Below are positions 24,875-38,400 of a stretch of 64,000 nucleotides of DNA, piece after piece. The notes under the pieces were generated by a model. It was given only the letters and a program-made list of their open reading frames with translations, was not told the DNA's origin and made no database searches. The position numbers were made by a program, and so were the translations under genes. Each line of letters starts with the position of its first letter. Position 1 is the stretch's first letter. The stretch lies in the NCBI GenBank assembly GCA_034687125.1, contig JAQGBZ010000238.1:34074-98073 (forward strand), read 5' to 3'. The DNA is from Neelides folsomi. Lineage: Eukaryota > Arthropoda > Collembola > Neelipleona > Neelidae.

Positions 24875-27800
24875 GTATGTAAATGCCGAAATGGCGCATC
24901 GTTCCGTCTCCTCGGTCCCAATTGGGGGAGACCACCTTCTGGGTCGAGTCCTGTTTCTCCGGATGGGGCATCGAATAACTCACCTGCCCTTCTGACTCCT
25001 CTTCCTCGTGTCTCCTTCAATCCCTTCGATATTGAAGAGGGTCAGGTCTTTGGCCACTAAATCACCGAAACCCGAAATCCGACCCAGCATTCCTACTCAT
25101 TAACCTCTCCCATTCACTCCAGCTCCTGAAGGAATCCGTTGAGCGGAGATTTCCCTTTCTTTTAATACTTCTATTCAGATCTTGGCAATCTTCTCACACT
25201 CACCATCCGAACGTATTCCGAGAATAAAAGAGTATTTACTCAAGACCTTTTCACTACCAGATACGTGAGCCCTTATCTCCGATCTCTTATTAAAGGGTTG
25301 AATGGGAATTGCTCGCTTCCCATTCTTTCATCTTATTCCCTCCGCTCAATAAAACCAAACATTTGCATATAAGGCCCCGCTTTTGATTAAATGAAAGGGA
25401 GTTTTTGGTTGTTGTGCAAATCTTATTAGCCTCTTGCCCCATTCAAACCCCTCATTAATTATGCAAGGGACGAGAGAGGGAATAATTGTGGAGCATTTAA
25501 AAGAAAAAATTATCTCCTCAGAAGGGAGGAGAGGGATCCGGTAAAAAATGTCTCTCAAAAAGGAATCTTTGTACATAATGGAATGAGGGCTGAAGGGCGA
25601 CTGGAGCATTGTTTGGTTAGAGGTCAAGGATTGCTTTACTTCTTATATATCTCATCCAAAGGAAAAAGAGAGGGAGAGAAAAAACGGCCCAGAGGCACCA
25701 AGAGAGATCGCATTTCACATTATTAGTGCTAAGCTGTAAGGAAGTTTTGGGGTGGAGAACAAAGTGGTTAGGCCTTTTAAGCCTCAGCCCCGCGTTTGCT
25801 TTTCCTCCCCGTAACTTACTAATGGGTTGCAAGTATAAATAAAAATGATTTGGGAGCTCTTGGCCAACTGACGGGTCTCATTATTCGGAGAACTCCATCT
25901 TCCTTCTGCCTCGATTTTCACGGTGGAGGTGGGCCGTCGTCGTCGGTTATGGTTTGATACCGGAAGCCCATAAGACAAAAAGGAGCAGGACCTTCCATTC
26001 AACTCCCTTTCAACTCCAACGTTGTAATGTCTTATCTCCGGAGAGAGTAGGAAAGGGAAGTTACCGGCACAAACACACGCCGATTCCAACATGTTCCTCC
26101 TTCCTTCCTTTGGCCCTTTAATTAAAGGCTCTTGACAATGAAGGAGCCTTCCCGTATTTAAATTATCCCCCGTCCTCACTCTTTTCCATTCTTTGTAAGT
26201 ATTTATTAAAAGGGCTTTGAGACCTTTGTGGAACTGATTTTAACTCACTTTGTCACCTGAGCTGGCCTAACAAAATCTCAATGGACTGGGAGAGTGAAAT
26301 TCCCCACTTTTATCTCAAAAAGAGCAATAAAAGTTGTTTATTATATTTTGGAAAAAAGATCGATGAAGATTGTAAGGAAGATGGTTCTGAGCATTTGGAG
26401 AAATTGATGAGGTGAGAGGAATCGATGTGGAAGGCTCTGAAACGAACTGACAGTTCTTTCCATCTTTTCAACCTTTTTCACATGAGAAAAGGGAACCTGT
26501 CCTCTCCCTTTTCATTCTTAGCTTTTGGAGAATGTGGAGATGTAAGGTGAAGAATGAAGATTGAGAAATTGAATTCAACTTTCCACTACGGTCTCATTAC
26601 GAATTGGCGGCCGGTTCGGTGGAAATATTCCTTGGACAATATTTTCAACTTTAAACCTTTCCTCATTCCTCAATTGGGATTGAAAGAGAACGAAACATGA
26701 GATTTTTTACACCTTTCCTCCACATAATGAGAATTGATCCTCCTCGTAGATTCCATTTTCCATTCATGTCCCCTTTCTCATATTTTTAAGCTAAATAGGT
26801 CGAAGGAGACTTTTTAAAAAATGAGACGTGTAAAGGGATTCCGCACATGTTCACCCTTCATCTTCCCAAATAATGTGAGAGAGTGTTGTGGAATGGAGAC
26901 CTCTGCTTTCCCCTCCTTCCATTCTCTCCCTAGAATGCACCAACGAGGGAGACACACATTTTTTAAGAGATGAAATCCTTTGGGTTCAAGCTGTTATTTG
27001 GCCCAAAATGAGCTGGGGACAGTTGAGTGTGGGGGCGATTGTAATCATTCCCTTTCTGTGCCCCGCGACGATCGTCTTCAAAAACCTGGATGGAGGTGAA
27101 GGGCAGAGGGCTCCATTTATCTTTCAATTCGGCCCATTATCCGGGTCGACCGAAGATCATTCCTCATCCTCCACTCACCTCCTTCACCTCCGGTTGTGTG
27201 ACAATGGGAGACGAGTCGAGATCCCCTACTACTAAACATCCATCTCTCTCTCGTAATTCAATCCATTCTTATCAACCTCAAGTACTTAGTACGAAGATCT
27301 TCTCAAGTTCGCTCCGCCTCGCCAAGTAGGATATTTACGACTCTCAACAACCCCAATTTCGCAAAAGACGAGATTTATGGGGAAATAATAATTCAGACGG
27401 AGAGAATCAACATCTTTTCCTCCTCCGCCTCTGAAATGTTAGAAGGTACGGAGGGTGTGTGTGGAGCATACATTTCCTTCTGTTGTCGGTCCTCATTAGG
27501 CCGTTAGTAACTTTGTTATTAGAGACTGAGATCGGAAGTAGGAGAGTTTTGAGGGGAAAAGTCACTTAGGCGTATATGGACTAATACTACGCACGAGAAT
27601 GTATAGAGTTAATTACAAGACCTTACATCTGTTCACTTTGTTCCCTCTCTTGTTCGTGGAACAGAGAATATGAGAGAGAAAGTAAGGTTGAAAAATGAAA
27701 CACCTTTCATATCCTCTCTGTACTTGAGGGGGAGGAAGGGCTGACGATCGTTGTTAATTATTAATTGAGCCGTGTGGCAAACTTACTATTCAAACTCCGC

Positions 27801-30101
27801 TAGTTGAAATTCCTTCCTTGTAGGAAGCAGGTGTAATTGCAAGGTTTGGGGAATAAGCCACGAATTCTGATACTTATAACACGCATTCTAATATCTTGAG
27901 TATGTATACTCATATATCAGTAATAACACCTTATAAGTTGCATACCTTACTTTTAAAGGGGTAGACAGGTAAGTACATTCTTCCAGGTATGAGTGTTACC
28001 ATCAGGTACATGTATCAACCGGACACAATATAAATGTATTGATATAATCAAAATAAAGGGTATAAAAGATATAAGATTGTATCTGTGGCAGGTTCCACCG
28101 GCCGGGCCTCGTGTCTCCACAAACACGTTCACTTTGTCATTCCCTCATCTCATTTGCATTTAATCCCATGATGCCACACAAGCAGTGTGGCAAAGGAGAA
28201 CACGTCGCCGTCTTCGCCTTCAAGATGAAGGAGGATGTGTATTTGGGTATTTTATTTCTTAGTAGCTTTAAGGATGCTCTCGTTGTCAGCTTAATCTTTA
28301 GGACCAAGAAGAAGGTACACGCATAAATAGTCATAAGAACTCACCCGGATATGAGTCCTACACCAGCCGTACTTCCACCTGTCATCCACCACCGGACTCC
28401 GACTGACTCTCGCGCGCCTCAGTTTTTTTTAATTTCACTTCCGAATTTCCGTCCGTTCCTTTTCAGTTATTTCACGCTTAGGTGCTCTCAGTCCATCTTG
28501 ATATGCCATCCAAGGAAATAATTGACGAGGGAGACAACACGGAGAGTTTCAGCTCGGGTGCAAATTCGGAATAGAGTTCCTCAGCTGCCCTTAGGACTTC
28601 CACTTCCACCTTCAGGAATGAGTAATCGTAAGTGAAGCGGAAGAACAAATGCATTCCCCGATTACCTCCTGCCACGGAGTGCAGAAAGCCATGGCTAAAT
28701 GAATCCTTTCAATGTGGCCCTAAACCGATCCACCACCACTTCCCAACGCGCCTTGTGGGCTTTAAGCTCCCCAAGCTGTCCTAATGGCCCTCCAGTTTTG
28801 AGACACATTGTCAAAATCCCAATAAGCCGTGAACTGTTGAACTCTTTTGATTCGTGTCACTCCAACCTGTTTTCCCTAATGCAAATCCTCCATGATATTA
28901 AAGGAGGATTCTTTGAGAACCTCCACACTCCATACGTCTTTCAATTAGAAAATGAAGTTGTTGGCGCGCGCCAGGCTGTGAGGAGCACCGGTAGAAAATA
29001 TCCCATTTACCGCTACTCTCACGCCGCATTCACACTCCTTCGACATATGTCGAATCCTTCTTTATGAAATATCGTCTCCATTTTCCAATCCTCATTGACA
29101 GCTCCAAGTGGAGAATGGGCCTTTAATGAGCCGTCCCTTTGACCAACCGAACCACCATGTTATCTATATTACTTGTATCAATGGTGCTCGGGAAGCTCGG
29201 CAATTTAGTACGGCATTTAATTAACGACCCTTCGGCCCGCTTATTGATGCGTTCACAACGTGTGATGTGTCATCTCATTATTTTGGCTTATCCTGTCTCT
29301 GCATGTGGAAGGGATAAGCATAGGTCACGGAATGGGAAACGGGAGTTTGTTTACAGATAGCCTTCTTCAAAGATTCACACACATGTCAGTCCCAATGGAG
29401 CTCTAATGGAGAGAAATTAATTCCTAATCATAAAACGGTTATTTGCGTAGGCTCAATGGATGGTCGTGGAGGCGGAGAGTAATTATATTTTCAATGCTGC
29501 ATGGAAGGTGCAGACTCAGGTGACGGGGCGAGAGAAGGTGGCTAGATAAGAAGATGAGCACGGGATGGAAGCTAATTAGGTGAATGGAAATGATAGCTAT
29601 CCTTGATGGGATAATCAAACTGACTCCACCCAAAAACCAAGGAGGGACATTTTCCCTATTTAGAAACTAAATTAGCGGAGATGGGCTGTCAGGAGGCCAT
29701 TAGGATCTCCGACCGCTGAACAATTATTCTATTAGTCCATCGGACCAGGCCATATTTCCCATTCCATATTTCTCTATCAACAAGGAATTGGTATTTGTGC
29801 GGGAGTTTAACGCTGGTCCGTCACGCGGCCGGAGTCTCCTCTCAATACGAACCGAATTAAATTTAATGATGGTAAAAGCTGTAAAATGGGAGTTGGATGA
29901 GGGGTGAGTCCCCTCAATTACTCACATTAGGAAACATGGTTGCTGTTCTTCAATTAGGTCTAGTAGTAACAAGAGCCATGTCATGTGCCAAATGATCATA
30001 AGGGACTCCTATCGCCTATCAAAGTCAATTCGAACCTCACTTCGCCCATCTAATGAATTGACAGACACGCGGAGGGCTCAGAAAATGGATATTAAAGTCA
30101 A

Positions 30102-30115
30102 AGAGAGAGAGAGAG
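30102..30115 (+). promoter_or_regulatory. GA tract, possible GAGA-factor site
   Basis: Run of seven AG/GA dinucleotides followed by CGAG. Confidence 0.2.
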
Positions 30116-32257
30116 CGAGTTTTGTTATTTTTACCTCAATGGATGGGAGAGTTTTTATACCTTATTTATTACACCGTCGTCAATGCCCCATTTCTCCTCT
30201 CACCTCTGATCCATTTTTCTCTCAGCCCTCCGTCGCAATAAATAATTTCCCGAGGATGAATGGGTCTTTATGGATTCCTGGAGAGGCTGGGAAACTGCAC
30301 TCCTTTAAATCTCCACTCATTAAATTCCAACCATTGTGAGGAGAACAAGTGGAGCTCCTGCCTTGAATCTCCGCACTCATACTATTGATACGAATGGCTC
30401 CTGATGGGCCGGAGACCTCATCCAGGTCTTCACAGCCATCAGAAAGGTCATCGCATCATCCACGGCCGAGTGAAGAAATTCTGAACCTCCTCGGCTCCTC
30501 TCCGGGCTCATTACCATGCATTTAAAGAAATGGAGCAATCCGATTTCCTCTCTTTTGTCATTTTCCATTCACCTTCTCCAAGAACCGGACCAATGACTCC
30601 TCTACTCCTCTTCTCAATTCATGGTTGCTCACCATATAGCTACAAATCCAATGAAAAAAAGAGCTTCTTTTCTCAAACGTAACTCTCAAATGCATAATCC
30701 ATTTTTTTGGTTTCACTCTCTCTCTTTTGAGCTTTGTGATTGTGGGGCGATTGCGAAATGGAAATGAGAGAATCCTCATATTTCAATTTTTCAATCTCAT
30801 TTTCCCTTTCTTGTTGTTTTGATAATTATGGAACGTTGATTTTATTTGGAACGGCAAAGTAGGGGGCCACGAGATTTCGCAACAAAAATTGGATGAATTG
30901 AATTTCTAACGGGAGAGATTCGGAAGTGGGATAATGAAACCACTATTTAATGCTGAGGTTGGTCCTCTATGGGTACAAACATTTAATCCTCTAATGCGAG
31001 TAAACGGACTGGATTTGGGCGTACATGTAAGGAAAGACGAGAGTCCAAGTCATGTCGCGTTGAGAACATTTCTCTGCCAAAGGTCATTTTAAGAGGGCAA
31101 GCGGAGTTTGGTGGAGCGGATTGTCTTACCAACCACCACTTACCCTCCAGTTGACACCTAATTGTTCCTGATCTTATGGGTTCTGGGCCATGGGATGAGA
31201 AGGTTGTAGTTATTTGCGTATATGGAGAGCAGATGCGGAGAGGAATTCGAGAAATAATGAATCTTTTCCTCCATCTTCGCCGACGACTCTTCTCCTAATT
31301 CCCTCCAACCATTTTTTACGCTTTTTACTCGACTCCTCATTACCATTTGTGTCGTGAAGTTGACTTTTATTAGCTGTACAGTTTCAGCTTCTCTTCGCTC
31401 CTATGAACTGGGGCTCCGATTCCAAAGACCAAAGAGATCCTACCCCTCTCATGACAATCGCCTTCCTCACCGAACCATATTTCAAGTGGAATGAGATGGG
31501 CGATGCCGACAAAGTCCTCATCAATTTTAATTACGCCTATAAAAGTCTTCATTTTCGCACCTTCCGACCCTGAATTCCACGGTGGGTTCTGCCCGGATAA
31601 GAAAAACCTCTCCAGAAAAATTCCATTTAAAATTCTCAAACTTCATCCTCATGTGCTGAATGTTAAAGAAAAGGGCAAAGTTGGTGGGAAAATAAAATTG
31701 GACTTTTTACTATCATGGTATGGTACGCACAACATATTAACAACGCACAAACAAGGTTGGGGTTTGGGAGAACTTTGGAGTTGGAATTTATCTTGCGTGC
31801 TCTTCATTTTTGGCAAGGGAAAGAAGTCAGTCAGGGGTCATCCATCAACTGTTGGGATATAGAATTAAACCCGCCGTGTAAATAATTCATAAATAGTTGA
31901 CTCGCCTTCCTCATGCAACCGAAAGGGTCCATTTAATCTCTTGGTTCACTCGCTCCAATTTTTTTATTTTCGAATCCTCCCATGTCCTACCACACCTGTA
32001 TTCACGAGAGTGAATGGATGGGTGGAATGAGAGAGACAAAGGGAGACCCTCGCACTTCGCTTTCCTCTCGCCCTTCCTCATTTCAATTCCCATGCGTCCT
32101 CGCTCACAGTGGAGATCTGAATTGGATCCAGAATTAGACCGGCGAAAAGGATCACCATATGCGTAACCCAGTTCCATGAGAAGAACTCTTTTTCTCTTCA
32201 GCACCCAGGGAAGGGAAGTGGAGACCCTTGCATGAAAATGAAAGGATACGATTCATT

Positions 32258-32270
32258 CACACACACACAC
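32258..32270. repeat. (CA)n microsatellite
   Basis: Short CA dinucleotide run of about 13 bases. Confidence 0.8.
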
Positions 32271-35200
32271 CTTATTGTCCTTCCTACCTGTTCATGCCTT
32301 CCTAAGATGCATTTTTGCGTTTTTTTTCTCCTCGAGATGGAAATGAGATTTGTAAATATTCCTGAGAGGACTAAATAGGGCTTTGAGGAAATAACTGGTT
32401 GGGAAAGGTTGAAATCGGAGGCCCCTCGTCGTGTGTTTTTATTTTCTTTATTTTCCCGCATACAACCGCTTAAATCTCCTTAACTCGGTCGGGCTTTAAA
32501 GGGTAGGCAAATGTCGGAATTAAACTTAAGCCATTTAAGAAGTAAATTTATCGCGGCGCGCGTCCGCCTCCACAGAGATCGGCCTTCACAAGGAACAGTT
32601 AACAGTTGACAATTCATTGTGTTTAATCCTTTAACTCCTTAGCGGCCACCGGGGACAGACAAAAGGCTTTAAGACTTAAACTTCAAGGTGCTGCATTGAC
32701 TAGGCGGTTTGTGTGCTAATCGCCTACGACGTCCCTTGCCCTCCTAAACGTCTTACTTACTAAATGTCTCAGATTTTAGGAAAATAACCATTTTGGGTGT
32801 TTAAATCAAGCAGGCCAAAATCCGCCCTTCATCAATTCATTGTGGTTAAGTAGGAGTGAGATGAAGCGGAGGAAGAAAAACAAGGGAGTTTGTTTTGCTA
32901 CCCGAGGAAGTAGAAAGAGAGGTTTATGGGAAGAGCAATTTAAAAGAGAGAAGAATAACTAAAAGATAAGAATGTGCGATCGTCGTTTCGGTCTCAAGAG
33001 GACTTGGTTGCTGCTAAACTACTGGGGGATCCGAGTCAGGTTTCAAAGGATCTCTGTGGGAATTTTCCCCGACGGTCTTTTTTGCCAACCTGGTCCACAT
33101 ATTAATAATAAAGACATGTTCTCCAGGTTTCGTTTGGGTTTCCAAAAATGTCCGTTCGCACAAAAGAAAGCAAAAGGGACGGGAGAGAGAGAGCCGAAGC
33201 CGTTGGCAAACCTCCTCATTGGTATTCAAAGATGAGGATCTTTTATGAAATTATTTTTAAGGCGCGGAGGAGCCTTCACCTTCCTTCCTTTAATTCGGAT
33301 CCGCTCTGAGGTTATGAAGGTTGAAGAGGCTTAACGGGGCCCTTGGTATTTTTTCTCGGTCTAAATTAGAAGAAATTTCCGTTCTTATTCACCCAAATTT
33401 TTTCTTCTGATCAAATAACCCGTTAGTGTAGAGAGGGAGCCGGGGCAAAAACGGCCACTCTCACTTATCTCAATGATCAAGGTATAAAAATACGATAAAT
33501 AAAGTTCCAACCCGTTGGGATTACGCAGAGCCCACCACCTCGTACTCTTCCAATTTCCTCTCGCCCTTCAAACTGGTCCAGATAAATGCAACGATCATCT
33601 TCTCAAAACGGGATTTAAAGAAGAAGGAGAGAATTTTTTCCTTCAAAGGGTCCACCAGGCTCTTTCCCACATCCACAGTCCCTGTTTTGAACCCGGATTT
33701 TTATTTACTATATTCCCACTATTGAATGGTGTGAGATCCAAGGAGAGGATGAGCCGACCTTCTCACCTCCCAAAACCACGACCAAGAATCCTCAATGAGC
33801 GGTTCACACAGGAGAATGAATGGGACGTCCGGCAATGACCTTCCATTCATCCGCCTTGTACACTTTACCAAACTTTGTCTCCTGTCCAGTTCCCAAGAAA
33901 CCCCCCAAATTCCCAATTAGATCCATGGGCTGCGAGATGGAATTGGGTCTGGGGACAATGATGAGGGATCTCCACCTGTTGAAGGGTCCACCGAGTCTAT
34001 TCTTCTCCGCCTCCCTCCCTTCACCTTTCAGGACCGGCCCCTTACTGAGCGGCTCTCGAAGGAGAACAACACTCCGGCAGAGAAATGACCATCTCAGGAC
34101 TCATTGAGAAAAATCCAAGGCTTGGGAAAATGTATGAAGAGGAGGATCCGTGATATTTCATCTCCTATCCTTTTAATTTCTGGCCCTGCCGTGGGTGGCA
34201 TGAGAAGACCAGCGGATATCTCGAGAGGGCCCAAAGAGTGCCCTGGATGATATCCAATCCACTCAATATGAAGTATTATATGAGTTTATTTTCCTGTCAC
34301 TGAAGAGGAAGCCCTTCTTCGTACTTATTTGTTTTCCTCTCCCTTAAGGATCCTCGAAGACATAAGGAGTCTCATCATGATCACGAGTTTCCTCTTCTTT
34401 ACCATCCACCTCTTCCCTCTCCTGACCCCGTTTCCATAGACTTCCATGGGGAGAGGACCCGGGTGACCCATTTCACCCTCTTTCCTTTTATTTACTACTC
34501 CCACTCTCATTCAATCTCTCAATCCAGCTCTTCAATTCCCAACCCATGAAAGGGAAAATGAAAAAATGAGAGCACCCATTCCATTTCCTTTTTCTTCAAC
34601 GAGTTGTGTTTTAAAAAATAACCGACGAGTGCGTGAGTCGGAGAGAAATTGAAAAAGGAATTTTTTCGGTTCCGATTCATTTGGATTGTTTCTCCCCAGT
34701 TCCATTAAGGAAATTCGAAAGACCATCAGGAGGTGCACCTCATTAATTAAGCTTCCATCTGAATAGAAGTGAATAGAATCCACTTCCTCTCCGCTCCTCA
34801 ATTCATTATGTGACCAAATGAGTTGGGAGTCCTCCAGTTGTTCTTGATGACTCGGATGAGCATCGGGAGGGGAGGGAGACGGACGTGTGAAATGATGTGG
34901 ATGTGGACCATAAATTCGATTTCCGACCTGAGCCCCCATTGTCAATATGACATGAAAACGGGTGGCTGGCAGACTCATAAACTCATAACCCATTACCATC
35001 CATCATGGAGAGGCGAAGGTGCTCCCTGTAATTGGGTCCAGATGATCCTCTTACTCATCTCCCTCACACCTAACAGTCTGTGATGGTTTGAGAACCAACG
35101 ATTCTCTTTCAATAATACCATTAAGGGGTAATGCACATTCGCGGCGGCGGTTTGTCTTCTTAAGAAGCTTGATTTGTCGCTTCCGGAACCGTTGGAGTCT

Positions 35201-35400
35201 CTGGAGCAGTTTGTGGCAGAAGGTGAGCCAGGAGAGATTGGACCTCCCTCAAGCCATCTCCTCCTCCGGCGCGGTTCCTTGAAACTCCTTCTCAGCTCGC
35301 CACCTGCTACAACCCCAAAACTCTTACTTTCACACCAAATCCAATTAAATGTGGGGAAATAAAAATAACTCTTACTGCTCAACAAGGTTTTAACAAAGGT

Positions 35401-38400
35401 TTATTACAATTCTTACGCCTAAATCCATTTTACTCATTATCCAATTGGACTTAAATCACCAGCATGATTTAGCAATTCAAAATTAAGAAAGTTTCAAACT
35501 TCGTTGTTTGTATTCTTGTTTATATTGAAGGCCATATAATAAATATGTGAGTAAACAATGTTATCAAGTAGAATTTTAATCCAGTAGTAAAGGAATTTTG
35601 ATTTGTGGATTTGGTTGATTGGACTTTTGCCGAGGGTGAAATGGTGCGGTTGGAGGAGTGATGGGGCTAACTTAATTGATTTAACCTAATTAATCCAAGA
35701 CGGATCGACTCATTCATTAGCGTTCCTCTCAGGTTGATGAGGAAAATTGTACATGGCCAGGGAGCCGGCCAGAGGAGAGGTTTCGATTATCAATGCAATT
35801 ATTGTCCATTTACGGGTTATGGATGGGTCTTGTAAATCAAGGGGTGCCGGGAGGCATGTGAGGAATCTTCTCCTCCTCCTCAACACGTGTCTTGGATTCC
35901 CTTGTATTCGGAGCGGAGGAGGAGGAGAACTGCTGGGACCATTTGGGACGCACTTCCGGCCGATCTACTAGAGATGAGGAAACCTCCACATCTGGACCCA
36001 AGCTCCCTAATAAAAAGAGTCTTACGAAGAGCGGAAACACACGTGCGTAGGGAATCAATAGGGAGGCTCTTAATAAGCTCTTTAACCCCATGTTAAACGG
36101 CGGGACGAAGGGCGGGAGGTGGCGAACCGTTCCCGTTTAACCTTCTTCTCTAGATCAATTTTCATAACCGACTCACATTTTGCGTATCCTCTGTCATGTA
36201 AAAGATGAAGACCATTGTCCTTCTCCGAAGGTTCATTGCCGTTCACTTCATTCATTCCAAATTTGTTGCTCTTCCATTCATTTTCTGATGTCTTAAGTAT
36301 TATTTCCTTTGCGCTATCCCTTGCGATACATATGATATTCACAGATCCCAGACTCTCCCGTACTATTGTTTGTCGTTCTGAGGAGAAATGGGAAGTATTG
36401 TAGAAAGGGCAATGGAGTGTTTTTGATTTTCCCCCTCAATGCATTTCCCGTGCAGTACAGTTAAGTTCATCTGAGCGTCTTTTGTTGAATCGAGTGGGCA
36501 TTGGCGAACTCTCCATGGGATGCTGGCAAAGAATTATTATTAGGTTTGGCCCAGTGCCCTTCGACCCGCTAACTGAGATTCACAGCTCCGTATGGGAATT
36601 GCCATCAGTTTGATCGAATCTGAATTACTTTGATTTGCTCGAGACGATCGTCAAGAAAGGAGAACCGTTAGTTCCTAAAGTAGAGAGAGACAACCAACGT
36701 TTTTTGTCCATCCAACTCTTTTTTCGCACGAGTGTTGAAGCCTCTCGGCTTCCTTCGCGTTGGAGGAACGAGTGGGAAGGAGATGAGGGTGGCAGGAGGA
36801 GATGAGAGATTATACGCTCATTTAAATAAGGTTCCGAGTTCGAGGTTGGGTCAACCCGCCCAGCCTCCACCTGCGAATTTCTAAAGGTCGAATTACAGAT
36901 CCCATTCCTCGCCTCGTGTCCTCGGGGCGTAGATGGCATCTTTGATTCTTTATTGGGTCTCCTGGAATTTCCGCACAACGACAATTACTTAGGTTCTAAA
37001 GGAGACCGCAGGAATTGAGGAAATGAAAAGTGGAGACGCCTCCTCTTCTTCTCCTCCGTTCATAAAGTCCATACATTCCAAACATTGGCGGTCAGGAAGG
37101 CGGCGGACCTTCAATTTAACCTAACCATTGTGGCTCATCCGGGAGGACCCTGACAAATAGAAAATATATTAAAATAGTGGTGAAGTTCGGATTCCCCGGA
37201 TGTGTGTTTGCGGTTGAAGGATCCACCTGCTTGTTGAACTAAAAGGAAAAGTTCTCATCAAGGAGAATAATAGTAAAAAGGAAAAGTTGAGCTTTTCTGG
37301 GCATAGAGGTAAAAAGCGGAGATGAGTGGTCTTGAAGTTTTGAAGAGACTGAGAGAATGGGCCTTGTTTTTTTAAGAAATTCGAGCTGAGAGTTCAAGGA
37401 AGTTTAACCTATTCTCTTTTTAAATGGAGAGCAACCTTATTATGTTATTAATACAGCAAGAATGGAGAAGACGCGTTCCCGTGAACTCTCCATTGTTGGT
37501 CTTTGTTAGATGCGGCTTGAGATACGGATTAAGTAGCTCGGCCGCTTCGGTTCCTCCAACGTTGAGTATTTAGAGCTTCATCGGAATGTCTTAACGTGAT
37601 GAAGTGTGTTGGGACTGCTCTGCATATGCTTCAGAATAAAAGGTAGTAAAAACGAGCATGGCTAATTTAAATATACATCGGTGGGATGATGGATAAATGA
37701 ATATTGTATTAACCCTCCTTAATGCCCTCCGCATTACATACTTTAAAGTTTAAAATCTAAATTTGGCTCGTGAGGGGCTTGTAAGTAGGCTGTGGATAAT
37801 AGAGTGAACAGATGCAGGGCAGAGAAATGAAAAAAGTGACCATCGGTCGAACGGGTCTTTGTTTTTCCTCCCTCAACGTCGCGTCGGGGTCTAATAATAA
37901 GAATAGGTGTAGAAGATAATTTAAGAATATAATATGGAGAGAAATGTGTAACGAGGAAGGCAGGTAGCTGTATATTAAGATTGTAGTAAAAAGGAGGAGA
38001 TCGGCGTAATCTTGATCGACCAGCGGGTTCTGAAGCTCTCTGGTGAATACTCAAAAGTCCTGAAATGGAAGAACCCTCAACTGTTTCTTTCTTGGAATCA
38101 GAAGAACAGGTGCGGTGCGTGCGGAGGAGATGGAAGGTCTTTTAATAGGACCTCAGGTCTGGCTCCAGCCATATACAGCAACATATGGAAGCACATAATA
38201 TTTTTATTCCTTGGGCAAGGTGACCGGCCGATGATTTTGGTTCATGGCAGGAGCCACCCCATGGCACAAGGCATGAATTTAAATGGTGGTGGTGGAAGGA
38301 GACTCTCGTAATTGTAAATATCTTTCCCCGGCACTTGTTTTGAGGGAGCATCTGTCAAGTGCCGCCGCCCGCCAGCCCGATTGCCAACAGCTACTTTTTC

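Larger units (their letters stand above)
24121..35400. other. gene desert, second part (moderate GC, pyrimidine/purine-rich)
   Basis: No supported gene. Sequence of moderate GC with many short CTCC/GGAG-rich stretches. Short tracts are (CT)7 at 24861-24874, GA at 30102-30115 and (CA)n at 32258-32270. Open frames up to 155 codons occur on all strands but overlap each other and match nothing I recognise, which fits low stop density rather than coding. Confidence 0.5.

Noticed and set aside
34532-34999. 155-codon minus-strand open frame
   Set aside because: No domain, no conserved-looking segment, and other open frames overlap it.
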